64,000 bases of DNA from Sphingomonas endophytica (GTDB lineage: Bacteria > Pseudomonadota > Alphaproteobacteria > Sphingomonadales > Sphingomonadaceae), in the NCBI RefSeq assembly GCF_001476895.1, contig NZ_LDTB01000006.1:1-64000 (forward strand), read 5' to 3'. Positions 34,471 to 43,545 of this stretch are shown in pieces. The position numbers were made by a program, and so were the translations under genes. A model generated the notes under the pieces. It made no database searches and was not told the origin of the DNA. It worked only from the letters and a program-made list of their open reading frames with translations. Positions within the stretch are counted from its first letter, which is position 1. Every line of letters starts with the position of its first letter.

Positions 34471-35562
34471 ATGGCTACCTCCATGAACACGATCACCCTC
34501 GAACGCGCCGGCGCGGCCGCGCGCCCCGCGCGTCTGCCGATCGCCGACGACAAGGCGATGCTGAAGGCGGCGGCGGAGCTGACCCGCGATCTCGTGAAGC
34601 CGAATGCCGGCATCTACTGGGCCGATCTGATCGGCTCGTCGCTGGTCGGCTATGGGGCGCTGGCGGTGGCGATCCTCAGCGGCACGCTCTGGGTCGCGAT
34701 CGTGGCCGGGATCGTCGCCGTGCTGGCGCTGTATCGCGGCATGAGCATGATCCACGAGCTGACGCACGTGAAGCATGCGTCGCTTCCCGGCTTCCGCACC
34801 GGCTGGAACGCGCTGATCGGCGTGCCGATGATGATCCCGTCGTTCATGTACGAAGGCGTCCACAACCTGCACCATGCGAAGACGCGCTATGGCACCGCGG
34901 AGGATCCCGAATATCTGCCGCTGGCGTTGATGAAGCCGTGGACGCTGCCGGTGTTCATCCTGGTGTCGGCGCTGGCGCCGATCGGGCTGCTGATCCGCTT
35001 CGGCGTGCTCGCGCCGCTGTCCGCGCTGTCGCCGGCGCTGCGCGAGACGGTGATCGCACGCTATTCGGCGCTGTCGATCAATCCGCAGTTCCGCCGCCGG
35101 ATGCCGCAGGGCGACGAGAAGGCGCGCTGGGACATGCTGGAAACCGTGACCGCGATCTGGGCGCTGGCACTGATCGTCACCACCGTGACCGGCGTGCTGC
35201 CGCTCAAGGCCGTGCTGGTCTTTCTGGCCGTGGGGTCGGGCGTCGCGCTCATCAACCAGGTCCGCACGCTCGTCGCGCACCTCTGGGAGAATGAGGGCGA
35301 GGTGATGACGGTGACCGCGCAATATCTCGATTCGGTCAACGTGCCGCCGCCGGCGCTGCTGCCGGTCCTCTGGGCGCCGATCGGGTTGCGCTATCACGCG
35401 CTGCATCATTTGCTGCCGGGCGTGCCCTATCACGCGCTGGCCGAGGCGCACCGGCGATTGAGCGACGTTCTGGAGCCTGACTCGCCCTATTATAAGGCGA
35501 ATTATCGCGGACTGCCCGGGTTGGTGGGCAAGATCGCCACTGCCACGATGCGGGGGCGCTGA
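34471..35562 (+). CDS. membrane fatty-acid desaturase
   Basis: A 363-residue di-iron membrane enzyme with the three histidine boxes HELTHVKH, HNLHHAKTRYGT and HALHHLLPGVPYH, and four hydrophobic segments between them. It should introduce a double bond into acyl chains or hydroxylate a lipid; the regiospecificity cannot be read from sequence. ATG at 34471 chosen; 34483 is an alternative. Confidence 0.88.
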   Translation: MATSMNTITLERAGAAARPARLPIADDKAMLKAAAELTRDLVKPNAGIYWADLIGSSLVGYGALAVAILSGTLWVAIVAGIVAVLALYRGMSMIHELTHVKHASLPGFRTGWNALIGVPMMIPSFMYEGVHNLHHAKTRYGTAEDPEYLPLALMKPWTLPVFILVSALAPIGLLIRFGVLAPLSALSPALRETVIARYSALSINPQFRRRMPQGDEKARWDMLETVTAIWALALIVTTVTGVLPLKAVLVFLAVGSGVALINQVRTLVAHLWENEGEVMTVTAQYLDSVNVPPPALLPVLWAPIGLRYHALHHLLPGVPYHALAEAHRRLSDVLEPDSPYYKANYRGLPGLVGKIATATMRGR

Positions 35563-35581
35563 CCCCGCGCCGCACGCGACG

Positions 35582-36676
35582 CTATTCCTCGGTCCGCAGC
35601 AGCACCGCCTCGCCGATCAGCAGGAACAGCAGGAACGGCGCCCAGGCCGCCAGAAATGGCGGATAGGCGCCGAGATTGCCCATCGCGAGCGCGAAATTGT
35701 CGGCCACGAAATAGGCGAAGCCCAGCGCCATGCCGATCACCGCGCGCACGAACAGCGCGCCGGACCGCGCGATCCCGAACGCCGCCACCGCGCCCAGCAG
35801 CGGCATCAGCACCGACGACAAGGGGCCGGACAGCTTGTGCCACAGCACGCCCTCCAGCGCCTTGGTCGGGCGGCCGGCCTCCTGAAGGTCGCCGATGGCC
35901 TCGCGCAAGCCCTTGAAGGACAAGGCATCGCCATCGACGTTCGCCAGCGTGAACTGATCGGGTGTCACGCCGCGCCCGACGACGGTCGCGCCCAGCGGCG
36001 TGACCGTACCCGCCGCCACATCGAAGCGTTTGGCCGGCCAGATCCGCCAGCCGTCGCCGTCCCGCACGCCGCGCGGTGCGGTCACCAGCCCCGTCAGCCC
36101 GCCCTCGGCATCGCGTTCGTAGACGGTCACGCCGCCCAGCCTCGCACCCGCGCCGCGCCCGGCGATCGCATCGGCCTGGATCAGGTTGTTCTCCGCGCGC
36201 ACCCAGACGTTGCTGCGATTGCCGCGATCGACGGGCATCGCGCCGTAATTCACCTTCTGCCATGCGCTCAGTTCGGCGGTGGCACGGCTGACGATCCGGT
36301 CGTTGAAGGCGAACGTCATCCCGGCGATGCCGACGCTGGCGATCACCAGCGGGGCGAGCACCTGATGCGCGGACAGGCCGCTGGCCTTCAGCGCCACGAC
36401 CTCGCTGTTGGCGTTCATCGTGATCAGCGTCAGGATCGTGCCCAGCAGAACGGAAAAGGGCAGGAAGGTCGAGATCAGCTGCGGCGCGCGCAGCGAGACG
36501 TACCGCCACACTTCCGCGTCGCCGTTGCCGGCGGTCGCCAGGATGCGCCCGCTCTCGCTGAGCAGGTCGAGTGTCTGGAGCACCAGCACCAGCCCGAACA
36601 GGATCCCGAAGGTCCGCGTCAGGAACAGCCGCGCCATATAGATCGCGACGGTGCGCGACGGGAACAGCGCGCTCAT
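35582..36676 (-). CDS. lptG: LPS export ABC transporter permease LptG
   Basis: A 364-residue YjgP/YjgQ-family permease with three N-terminal and three C-terminal helices around a periplasmic jellyroll. Motifs: TFLPFSVLLGTILTLITMNANSEVVALKASG (in pieces) and the C-terminal GIARSGALFVRAVIGMALGFAYFV. With LptF and LptB it extracts lipopolysaccharide or its sphingolipid-containing counterpart. Start overlaps the lptF stop by 4 bp. Confidence 0.9.
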   Translation of the reverse strand: MSALFPSRTVAIYMARLFLTRTFGILFGLVLVLQTLDLLSESGRILATAGNGDAEVWRYVSLRAPQLISTFLPFSVLLGTILTLITMNANSEVVALKASGLSAHQVLAPLVIASVGIAGMTFAFNDRIVSRATAELSAWQKVNYGAMPVDRGNRSNVWVRAENNLIQADAIAGRGAGARLGGVTVYERDAEGGLTGLVTAPRGVRDGDGWRIWPAKRFDVAAGTVTPLGATVVGRGVTPDQFTLANVDGDALSFKGLREAIGDLQEAGRPTKALEGVLWHKLSGPLSSVLMPLLGAVAAFGIARSGALFVRAVIGMALGFAYFVADNFALAMGNLGAYPPFLAAWAPFLLFLLIGEAVLLRTEE

Positions 36677-37872
36677 GCGCGGGCCTCCTTGCGACGCCGG
36701 CCCGGCAGGTAACGGGCCACCATCGCCCATGCCTTGCCGAAGAAGCGTTCCAGCGCCCCGATCGGCTGCCCGCCCGGCACATTGGCGATCTGGTGATACA
36801 TCCAGAGGATCAGCGCGGCGAAGATCACGAACGGCACCCACAGGGCGATGGCCGGATCGACGGTTCCGCGCTCACCCAGCGACGCGGCATATTGGTTGAT
36901 CTTGTGATAGGTCACGACCATCACGATCGACAGGAACACGCCCAGCGCCGACGTCGACCGCTTCGGCGGGACGCCCAGCGCGACCGCCAGCAATGGCAAC
37001 AGGAACATCGATGCGACCTCGACCAGCCGGAAGTGGAACTCCGCGCGGCTGCCGTCGCGCTGCTCCTCGCTGGCGGTCGGGGCGTGTCCCATCCGCGCGA
37101 GTTCGGGCAGCGTATATTCCAGGTTCTTGCCGCCACGCGTTCGGAAACTCTCGAAACGCGGCAGGTTGATCGGGAGGTCGTGCGAGCTGAAGGTCAGCGT
37201 GCGCGGCGTCCGGAAGTCCGGACGATTGTGGATCAGCGTACCGTTCGTCAGGCGGAAGATGATGACGTTGGGATCGTCGGTGGCCAGGAACTGCCCCGAT
37301 GCGGCGGTGACGCCCACCCAGTCGCCGCGCGGCGTTTCGGCATGAACGAAGATGCCCGACAGCTTGCGCCCGCGATCCTGGCTGCGCTCGATCCGCAGCG
37401 TCATCTTGTCGCCCAGATGCGTGAACTCGCCGGTCTTGATCGACGCGCCGAGCGCGCCGGTGCGCAGCTCGAAACGCAGTTGTTCATAGGCATAGCGTGC
37501 CTGCGGCTGGATATAGCCGACGATCGCGATGTTCAGCGCCGCGAGCACGATCGCATAATAATAGGGAACGCGCAGCAGCCGGCCGTAGCTCATGCCGACC
37601 GCGCGCATCACGTCCAACTCGCTCGACGTCGCGATGCGGCGGAAGGCCAGCAGCACGCCCAGCATCAACCCGATCGGTATGCCCAGCCCCAGATATTCCG
37701 GCAGCAGGTTGGCCAGCATCTTCCACACGACGCTGACCGGGCCGCCCTGCGTCGCGACGAAGTCGAACAGGCGGCGGATCCGGTCGAGAATCAGCAGCAT
37801 CGCCGCGATGAGCAGCGTCGAGAACAGCGGCAGCGCGATCAGCCGGGCCATGTAGCGGTCGATCGATGTCAT
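36673..37872 (-). CDS. lptF: LPS export ABC transporter permease LptF
   Basis: A 399-residue paralogue of LptG. It starts MTSIDRYMARLIALPLFSTL and includes the conserved IPIGLMLGVLLAFRRIATSSELDVMRAVGMS block. First gene of lptFG. Many sphingomonads replace LPS lipid A with glycosphingolipids, so the cargo here may include these. Confidence 0.9.
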   Translation of the reverse strand: MTSIDRYMARLIALPLFSTLLIAAMLLILDRIRRLFDFVATQGGPVSVVWKMLANLLPEYLGLGIPIGLMLGVLLAFRRIATSSELDVMRAVGMSYGRLLRVPYYYAIVLAALNIAIVGYIQPQARYAYEQLRFELRTGALGASIKTGEFTHLGDKMTLRIERSQDRGRKLSGIFVHAETPRGDWVGVTAASGQFLATDDPNVIIFRLTNGTLIHNRPDFRTPRTLTFSSHDLPINLPRFESFRTRGGKNLEYTLPELARMGHAPTASEEQRDGSRAEFHFRLVEVASMFLLPLLAVALGVPPKRSTSALGVFLSIVMVVTYHKINQYAASLGERGTVDPAIALWVPFVIFAALILWMYHQIANVPGGQPIGALERFFGKAWAMVARYLPGRRRKEARA

Positions 37873-37958
37873 GGGCGGGACGGCGCAGCCTTCGTGGGAA
37901 ACGGACGGGACGACCGGCTATACGGCGCCCGGACCGGCACGTCAGCAGTCGATTTGGC

Positions 37959-39905
37959 CTATTCGGCGGCGAGCGGGGTCTGGTCGCCGCGCGCCACCGC
38001 CGCGCAGATCGCGCGGTCCAGCCCGGCGAGCGTGAACGGCTTGCGCAACACCGGTCGGTCGCCCAGGTTGGCCCCGGCACCGGCCTCTCCCGCGAAGCCG
38101 GTGACGAACAGCACCGGCACATGCGCGTAGGCGTCGGGCAGCGTGGCGACCATCTCCGGGCCGGTCAGTGTCGGCATCAGCACGTCGGACACGATCAGAT
38201 CGATCGAGGGCATCCCGGCCAGCGTCTCCGCGACATGAGCGGCGTCGTCGCACGGGACCGGCTGGTGCCCCAGTTCGATCAACGCCTCCATGGTCGCCGA
38301 CAGCACGCGCGGGTCGTCCTCGACCAGCAGGATCGACATGCTGCCCGCGACCTCGGCCGGCGCCAGCGGCCCGCTGGGTGCGTCGGTCGGGCGGACCGCG
38401 CCCTCGTCGCACTGGTCGCGCGGGAGCAGCAGCGTCACCGTCGTGCCCACGCCGGGCGTGGAGGCGATCGAGACGTCGCCGCCCACCTGCCGCGCGAAGG
38501 AGAAGGTCTGGCTCAGGCCCAGACCGGTGCCCTTGCCGACCGGCTTGGTGGTGAAGAACGGCTCGAACACCCGCTCCAGCACGTCTGGGGCGATGCCGCT
38601 GCCGTGGTCGGTGACCGACAGCGTAACGAACTCGCCGGCGGGGCGTGTCGTGTCGTCGCCCGGTGGCAGGGTCGCGGCACTGGCCCGGATGGTCAGCGTG
38701 CCGCGCCCGTCCATCGCGTCACGCGCGTTGACGACCAGGTTGAGCAAAGTGTTTTCCAGCTGCACGCGATCGACGCGGGTGCGCCAGCCGTCGCTGCGAT
38801 CCTCGAAGGCCAGGATGATGCCGTCGCCCAGCGAGCGCACCAGCATGTCCTGAAGGTCCGCGAACAGCGTCGCGGCGTCGATCGGCTCCGGATTGATCGC
38901 GGTTTCCCGCGCGAAGGCGAGCAGCCGGCCGGTCAGCGCCGCGGCGCGCTCCGCCCCGTCGCGCGCGCCCTCCAGATGGCGTGCGGCCTCACCCGATCCG
39001 GGGGGCAGGTGGCGCGCGGCCAGTTCGATCCCGCTGACGACGACCGCCAGCATGTTGTTGAAGTCGTGCGCGATGCCGCCGGTGAGCTGCCCCACCGCCT
39101 CCATCTTCTGCACCTGTCGCAGCCGGGCTTCCTGCTGGCGCAATTCGTCGGTGGCGCGCGCGACCGCCTCCGCCAGTTCGTCGGCGCGGCGTCGCTCGTC
39201 GCGCGCCTCGGCGCGCGCCAGTGCCCGATCGGTCAGCGCATCGACCATCACCCAGCCCATCGCGATCCCGCCGCCGACCAGCAGCACGCCGAACACCGCC
39301 AGCACCTTGGCGATTGTCGTCGATCGCCGCACCGACGCGCGCGCCTGTGCGGTACGCATCTCCAGCAGCAGGCGTTCGTCGGTGATGATCCCGTCGAGCG
39401 CGTCGTTGATCCGCGTGAGCGCGTCGCTGCGCCGCGCCTGATAGAAGCGCGACAGGGCCTGGTTGTTCTGGCCGTAATTGGTGCTGAGCGCGGTCAGTGC
39501 CAGCTCGTCGCCGCGCGCCTGGAACGCGTCGCGTAGTTCGGCGAGGTGGCGCGACTGCACGTCATTGTCGGCGGTCAGCTTCGTCAGCCGCCGGATCGCC
39601 ATCGCCGCGCGGCGCCAGTCGTCGTAATAGATCTGGCCCAGCTGCTGGTCGCCGGAAATGACGTAGCGGCCCAGAGATGCCTCGGAATGCGCCACCGTGC
39701 CCTGCACCGTGCGCGCCAGGATCATCACGTCATAGCTGTGGCGTTGCGAGGCAAGTGCCTGATCGCGCTGGCGATTTACCTCGCTCAGCGTGACGACCAG
39801 CAGCGCGAGCACGACGGCCCCGGCCACGGCCATCACGCTGAGCGTGATGGTCCGCCAGGCCGCGGCCAGGCCCTTCGGGTTGTCGTCGTCCAGCATCTCG
39901 GACAC
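37959..39905 (-). CDS. hybrid sensor histidine kinase/response regulator
   Basis: A 648-residue protein. It has a membrane helix (about 20-42), a CHASE3-like extracytoplasmic helical domain (about 45-195), a second helix (about 198-222), a HisKA domain with phospho-accepting His280 (GGIAHDFNNML), an intact HATPase (NLVVNARDAM N-box; DHGSGI and GKGTGLGLS G-boxes), and a C-terminal receiver with Asp574 (IVSDVLMP) and Lys in LRKPF. Ligand and target unknown. An isolated gene between lptF and the ceramide operon. Confidence 0.9.
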   Translation of the reverse strand: MSEMLDDDNPKGLAAAWRTITLSVMAVAGAVVLALLVVTLSEVNRQRDQALASQRHSYDVMILARTVQGTVAHSEASLGRYVISGDQQLGQIYYDDWRRAAMAIRRLTKLTADNDVQSRHLAELRDAFQARGDELALTALSTNYGQNNQALSRFYQARRSDALTRINDALDGIITDERLLLEMRTAQARASVRRSTTIAKVLAVFGVLLVGGGIAMGWVMVDALTDRALARAEARDERRRADELAEAVARATDELRQQEARLRQVQKMEAVGQLTGGIAHDFNNMLAVVVSGIELAARHLPPGSGEAARHLEGARDGAERAAALTGRLLAFARETAINPEPIDAATLFADLQDMLVRSLGDGIILAFEDRSDGWRTRVDRVQLENTLLNLVVNARDAMDGRGTLTIRASAATLPPGDDTTRPAGEFVTLSVTDHGSGIAPDVLERVFEPFFTTKPVGKGTGLGLSQTFSFARQVGGDVSIASTPGVGTTVTLLLPRDQCDEGAVRPTDAPSGPLAPAEVAGSMSILLVEDDPRVLSATMEALIELGHQPVPCDDAAHVAETLAGMPSIDLIVSDVLMPTLTGPEMVATLPDAYAHVPVLFVTGFAGEAGAGANLGDRPVLRKPFTLAGLDRAICAAVARGDQTPLAAE

Positions 39906-39947
39906 GACGTTAGGTTAACATTGCTTAACGAAGTGACAAAGCGACGT

Positions 39948-41216
39948 TCAACTCGTCGCGCCGGCCAGTTGACCCGCCGTGGCGAACATCGCGATCACGC
40001 GATCGATCTGTTCGGGGGTGTGCTCGGCGCAGATCGAGCAGCGCAGCAGGAACGTGCCCGACGGCGTGGCGGGCGGGCGCGCGACATTGACGTACAGCCC
40101 CGCCTCCAGCAGCGCCTGCCACATCACCACCGCCTGCGCCTGATCCTGCAGGATCACCGCGACGATCGCCGAATCGCACGTCTCGGTTCCGAGCGCGAAG
40201 CCGAGCGCCTTCAGTCCGGCGTGAAGCTGGCGCGCATTGCTCCACAGCCGCGCGCGCTTGTCATGCGCGGTCATCAGCTTGCGCACCGAGGTCGCGGCGG
40301 TCGCGACCACCGACGGCGGCAGCGAGGCGGTGAAGATGTACGGGCGGCACGAGAAGCGCAGCCCCTCGAACTTCGGATGGTTGGAGATGCAGAAGCCGCC
40401 GACCGTCCCGACCGATTTCGAGAAGGTGCCGATCACCAGATCGACGTCCTCGCCCAGCACCAGTCCCTGCGCCTCGTACACGCCGCGCCCATGCTCGCCG
40501 AAGAAGCCCATCGAATGCGCTTCGTCGACCAGCACCATGCAGCCGTGCTTCTTCGACACCTGCACCATCTCGCGCAGCGGCGCGATGTCGCCGAGCATCG
40601 AATAGACGCCCTCCAGCACGACCAGCTTGCCCGGTTCCTTGGGCAGGCGGCCGAGGCGCTTGTCGAGATCCTCGACCGAATTGTGGCGGAAGCGGACGAT
40701 TTCCGCATCGCCCATCTTGCAGCCGTCATAGATGGACGCATGGCTGTCGGCATCGAGGATGACGTACTCGCCGCGTCCCGCCATGGTCGAGATCGTGCCG
40801 AGATTGGCCTGATAGCCGGTCGAGAAGACGATCGCGCCGCTGGCGCCGTAGAATTCCTTCAGCGCGTCCTCGGCCTCGACATGGTCGCGGAAGGTGCCGT
40901 TGAGCATCCGGCTGCCGTTGGTGCCGCTGCCGAACTGTTCCAGCGCGCGGGTGCCGGCCGCGATCACGTCAGGGTCGAAGGTCATCCCCATGTAATTGTA
41001 GGTGCCGAGCAGGATCGTCTCCTTGCCACGGATCACCGCCGTGGTGGGGGAAGTGACCTGTTCCATGACGATCCCGAACGGATCGCGCACGCCCGAGGAC
41101 ATCAGCGCGTCGCGTTCGGCAAGGAGCGGATCGAACTTGGAGAACAGGTCGCGTTCCGGGGCGACCGGGGTCGCCTCTGCGGGCAGCGCTTCGGGCTGGA
41201 GGCCGCTCTCGGTCAT
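39948..41216 (-). CDS. spt: serine palmitoyltransferase
   Basis: A 422-residue alpha-oxoamine synthase that condenses serine with a fatty acyl thioester to give 3-oxosphinganine, the first step of sphingolipid synthesis. Visible: NYMGM, GTNGSRMLNGTFRDHVEAED in part, LVDEAHSMGFFGEHGRG, and the PLP Lys in GTFSKSVGTVGGF. The soluble, roughly 420-residue form is typical of Sphingomonas. It lies 5 nt after the ACP gene and 290 bp from cerR, so the pathway genes are clustered. Confidence 0.93.
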   Translation of the reverse strand: MTESGLQPEALPAEATPVAPERDLFSKFDPLLAERDALMSSGVRDPFGIVMEQVTSPTTAVIRGKETILLGTYNYMGMTFDPDVIAAGTRALEQFGSGTNGSRMLNGTFRDHVEAEDALKEFYGASGAIVFSTGYQANLGTISTMAGRGEYVILDADSHASIYDGCKMGDAEIVRFRHNSVEDLDKRLGRLPKEPGKLVVLEGVYSMLGDIAPLREMVQVSKKHGCMVLVDEAHSMGFFGEHGRGVYEAQGLVLGEDVDLVIGTFSKSVGTVGGFCISNHPKFEGLRFSCRPYIFTASLPPSVVATAATSVRKLMTAHDKRARLWSNARQLHAGLKALGFALGTETCDSAIVAVILQDQAQAVVMWQALLEAGLYVNVARPPATPSGTFLLRCSICAEHTPEQIDRVIAMFATAGQLAGATS

Positions 41217-41221
41217 CCGCG

Positions 41222-41464
41222 TCAGTCCTTCAGCTTCTCGACCGCATCGGCGAGCTGGCCGACGGTTTCGATCTCGGCCTGCATGTTCATCGTGATGATG
41301 ATCTCGAACTCGTCCTCGATCGCGGCGACGAAATCCATGACGGTCAGCGAATCCCATTCCAGATCGCCCTGGAAGGTGGTGGCCTCGGTCACCTCGATAC
41401 CCTTCTTGTTGAAGGATTCGATCTGGGCGCGGAGCGTGTCGAGAATGGCGGTGCGGTCGGTCAT
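41222..41464 (-). CDS. acpR: acyl carrier protein of the sphingolipid operon
   Basis: An 80-residue ACP with the phosphopantetheine Ser in DLEWDSLTVMDF. It lies between cerR and spt, as in Caulobacter, where a dedicated ACP supplies the acyl chain to Spt. The acidic helix II around DEFEII fits a protein-interaction face for Spt. Confidence 0.88.
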   Translation of the reverse strand: MTDRTAILDTLRAQIESFNKKGIEVTEATTFQGDLEWDSLTVMDFVAAIEDEFEIIITMNMQAEIETVGQLADAVEKLKD

Positions 41465-41506
41465 GATGATGCTGTGGCCCTGAAATGCGGCGTTTGTCTG
41501 ACCGCG

Positions 41507-42406
41507 CTATAGCAAGCCGTGGGCACGATACCATCGTGCCGTGTCGGAAAGCCCCTCCGCCGTGCCGATCTTGGGTCGCCATAGCGCGGCGGGCGGGGCC
41601 TTGGCGGGATCGGCGACCCAATCGGGGTGGAGCATGTAGGCGACGCGGTCGGCTGTCAGCTTCGCGCCGCGTCCACGCAGCAGTTTGTCGATGCGCGCCG
41701 CGCCGCGCAGCAGCGGGGCGGGGAGGGAGAGCGCGATCGACCGCCGCCCGACCGCCCGGCCGATCGCATGTGCGAAGTCGGCATAGCTCAGCACGCTGCC
41801 GTCGCCGGGTTCGTGGACGGTCCGGTCGGCGGGCGCTTCGGCCAGCGCCAGCAGCAGTCGGGCGAGATCGGCGACATGGATGATCGACAGCCGCCCATGC
41901 GGCGGCATCGGCACGATCCCGACGCGCGCGGCGGCGCGGAACAGGTCGCGCTGCTCCATGTCGCCGGGGCCATAGACGCCGGGCGGACGGACGATCGTCC
42001 AGTCCAGCCCGCTGTCGCTCACGACCCGCTCCGCCCCGGCCTTCGACCAGCCGTAGCTGGACAGTTCCGGCGCGCGCGCGGCGAGCGAGGAGACATGGAG
42101 GAAGCGGCGGACGTTCCACGTCCGCGCCGCCGCGACGACCATGCGGGTGCCGTCGATATTGGCGGCGGCGAAGGCGGCGCGGTCGGGGGCGTTCACGGCA
42201 CCCGCGACATGGATCACGGCCGCGGCGGTCGACACCAGCGCGGATACCGCATCGCCATCGTCCAGCGCGCCCGCGATCCACGTCACGCCCTCGCGCGCAG
42301 GCTGCGGACGACGAGCGAGCGCGCGGACGCTATGCCCTGCGGCCAGCGCCCGTTCGATCACCTGCCCGCCGACGAAGCCGGTGCCGCCGGTGATGGCGAG
42401 AATCAT
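41507..42406 (-). CDS. cerR: NAD(P)-dependent epimerase/reductase, ceramide reductase candidate
   Basis: A 299-residue extended short-chain dehydrogenase with the NAD(P) loop TGGTGFVGG at the N-terminus and the catalytic Y-x3-K as SSYGWSKAGAE. Immediate neighbourhood of acpR-spt matches CerR of Caulobacter, which reduces the 3-oxo group of the sphingolipid intermediate. The start overlaps the proB stop by 4 bp. Family function assigned largely by context. Confidence 0.8.
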   Translation of the reverse strand: MILAITGGTGFVGGQVIERALAAGHSVRALARRPQPAREGVTWIAGALDDGDAVSALVSTAAAVIHVAGAVNAPDRAAFAAANIDGTRMVVAAARTWNVRRFLHVSSLAARAPELSSYGWSKAGAERVVSDSGLDWTIVRPPGVYGPGDMEQRDLFRAAARVGIVPMPPHGRLSIIHVADLARLLLALAEAPADRTVHEPGDGSVLSYADFAHAIGRAVGRRSIALSLPAPLLRGAARIDKLLRGRGAKLTADRVAYMLHPDWVADPAKAPPAALWRPKIGTAEGLSDTARWYRAHGLL

Positions 42407-43506
42407 AGCAACGCCATATGGTTGCGATGAACCAGCGCAGCGCGCGGGGCATAGCCGAGCAGCCCCTCATGCTCCTCGCTACGCCGCCCGAGCAGCCGGG
42501 CAGCGTCGGCGGCGTCATATTCGGCGAGGCCGCGTGCGATCACCCCGTCGGGGCCGCTGATCGTCACGAGGTCGCCGCGCGCGAAGCTGCCCTCGACGCG
42601 CGTCGCCCCCGCCGCGAGCAGGCTGCGCCCCTCGGTCAGTGCGTGTGCCGCACCGGCATCGACATGGATCGCCCCCGCCGCCGTGAGGCCGCCCGCCAGC
42701 CACGCCTTGCGCGCGGGCGCGGCGCGTTCGGCGACGAACAGCGTATGACGCGCATCGGCGGACAGCGGCTGTTCGACCCGGCCCGAGGCGATCGCGAGGC
42801 CCGCGCCCGCCGCATTGGCGATCCGCGCGGCGGCGATCTTCGACACCATGCCCCCCGATCCCATGCCGGAGGCGGAGCCGCGATCGGCCATTCCCTCGAT
42901 CGTCCCGTCGATCCGCTCGACGCGCGGAATATGCCGCGCGCCCGGCAACGCCGGGTTGCGGTCGTACAGGCCGTCGACGTCGGACAGCAGCACCACGCCC
43001 TGCGCGGCCGATGCCTGGGCGATGCGCGCCGCCAGCCGGTCGTTGTCGCCGAAGCGGATTTCCTCGGTCGCGACCGAATCGTTCTCGTTGATGACCGGCA
43101 CCGTGCCGAGCTGAAGCAGCCGCCCCAGGGTGGCGGCGGCGTTCAGATAGCGGCGGCGCTCTTCGAGATCGCCGAGCGTCACCAGCATCTGCGCGGCGGT
43201 CAGCCCTTCGGCGGCCAGCACGTCGGCCCACACCCCCGCCAGCGCGATCTGCCCGGTCGCGGCGGCGGCCTGCGCGTCCTCCAGGCTGGCGCGTCCACCC
43301 TTGGCGAGCCCCAGCCGCCGCGCGCCCAGCGCGATCGCGCCCGACGACACCACCGCCACCTGCTGCCCGGCGGCGGTGCGTTCGGCGACGGCGCGCGCGA
43401 TCCGCTCCAGCCACGCACGCCGCACACCCCCATCGGGATCGACGAGCAGCGCCGAGCCGATCTTGACGATCAGGCGCGGGCAGGTGGCGGGCGGGAACAG
43501 CGACAT
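42403..43506 (-). CDS. proB: glutamate 5-kinase
   Basis: A 367-residue proline-pathway enzyme: amino-acid kinase domain (IVKIGSALLVD; VVSSGAIALGARRL; INENDSVATEE; GSGGMVSKIAAA) and a C-terminal PUA domain. The start at 43506 (MSLFPPATCPRL) is preferred over an upstream ATG. It is upstream of, and overlaps by 4 bp, cerR. Confidence 0.93.
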   Translation of the reverse strand: MSLFPPATCPRLIVKIGSALLVDPDGGVRRAWLERIARAVAERTAAGQQVAVVSSGAIALGARRLGLAKGGRASLEDAQAAAATGQIALAGVWADVLAAEGLTAAQMLVTLGDLEERRRYLNAAATLGRLLQLGTVPVINENDSVATEEIRFGDNDRLAARIAQASAAQGVVLLSDVDGLYDRNPALPGARHIPRVERIDGTIEGMADRGSASGMGSGGMVSKIAAARIANAAGAGLAIASGRVEQPLSADARHTLFVAERAAPARKAWLAGGLTAAGAIHVDAGAAHALTEGRSLLAAGATRVEGSFARGDLVTISGPDGVIARGLAEYDAADAARLLGRRSEEHEGLLGYAPRAALVHRNHMALL

Positions 43507-43545
43507 GATGCGCGCAGCGTTAGCCACCCGCGCCCGCCGCTTCAA

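Noticed and set aside
39948..42281. Fused long frame covering cerR, the ACP gene and spt on the minus strand.
   Set aside because: The N-terminal part is the wrong frame of cerR and the ACP gene; the spt start at 41216 has the correct N-terminus.
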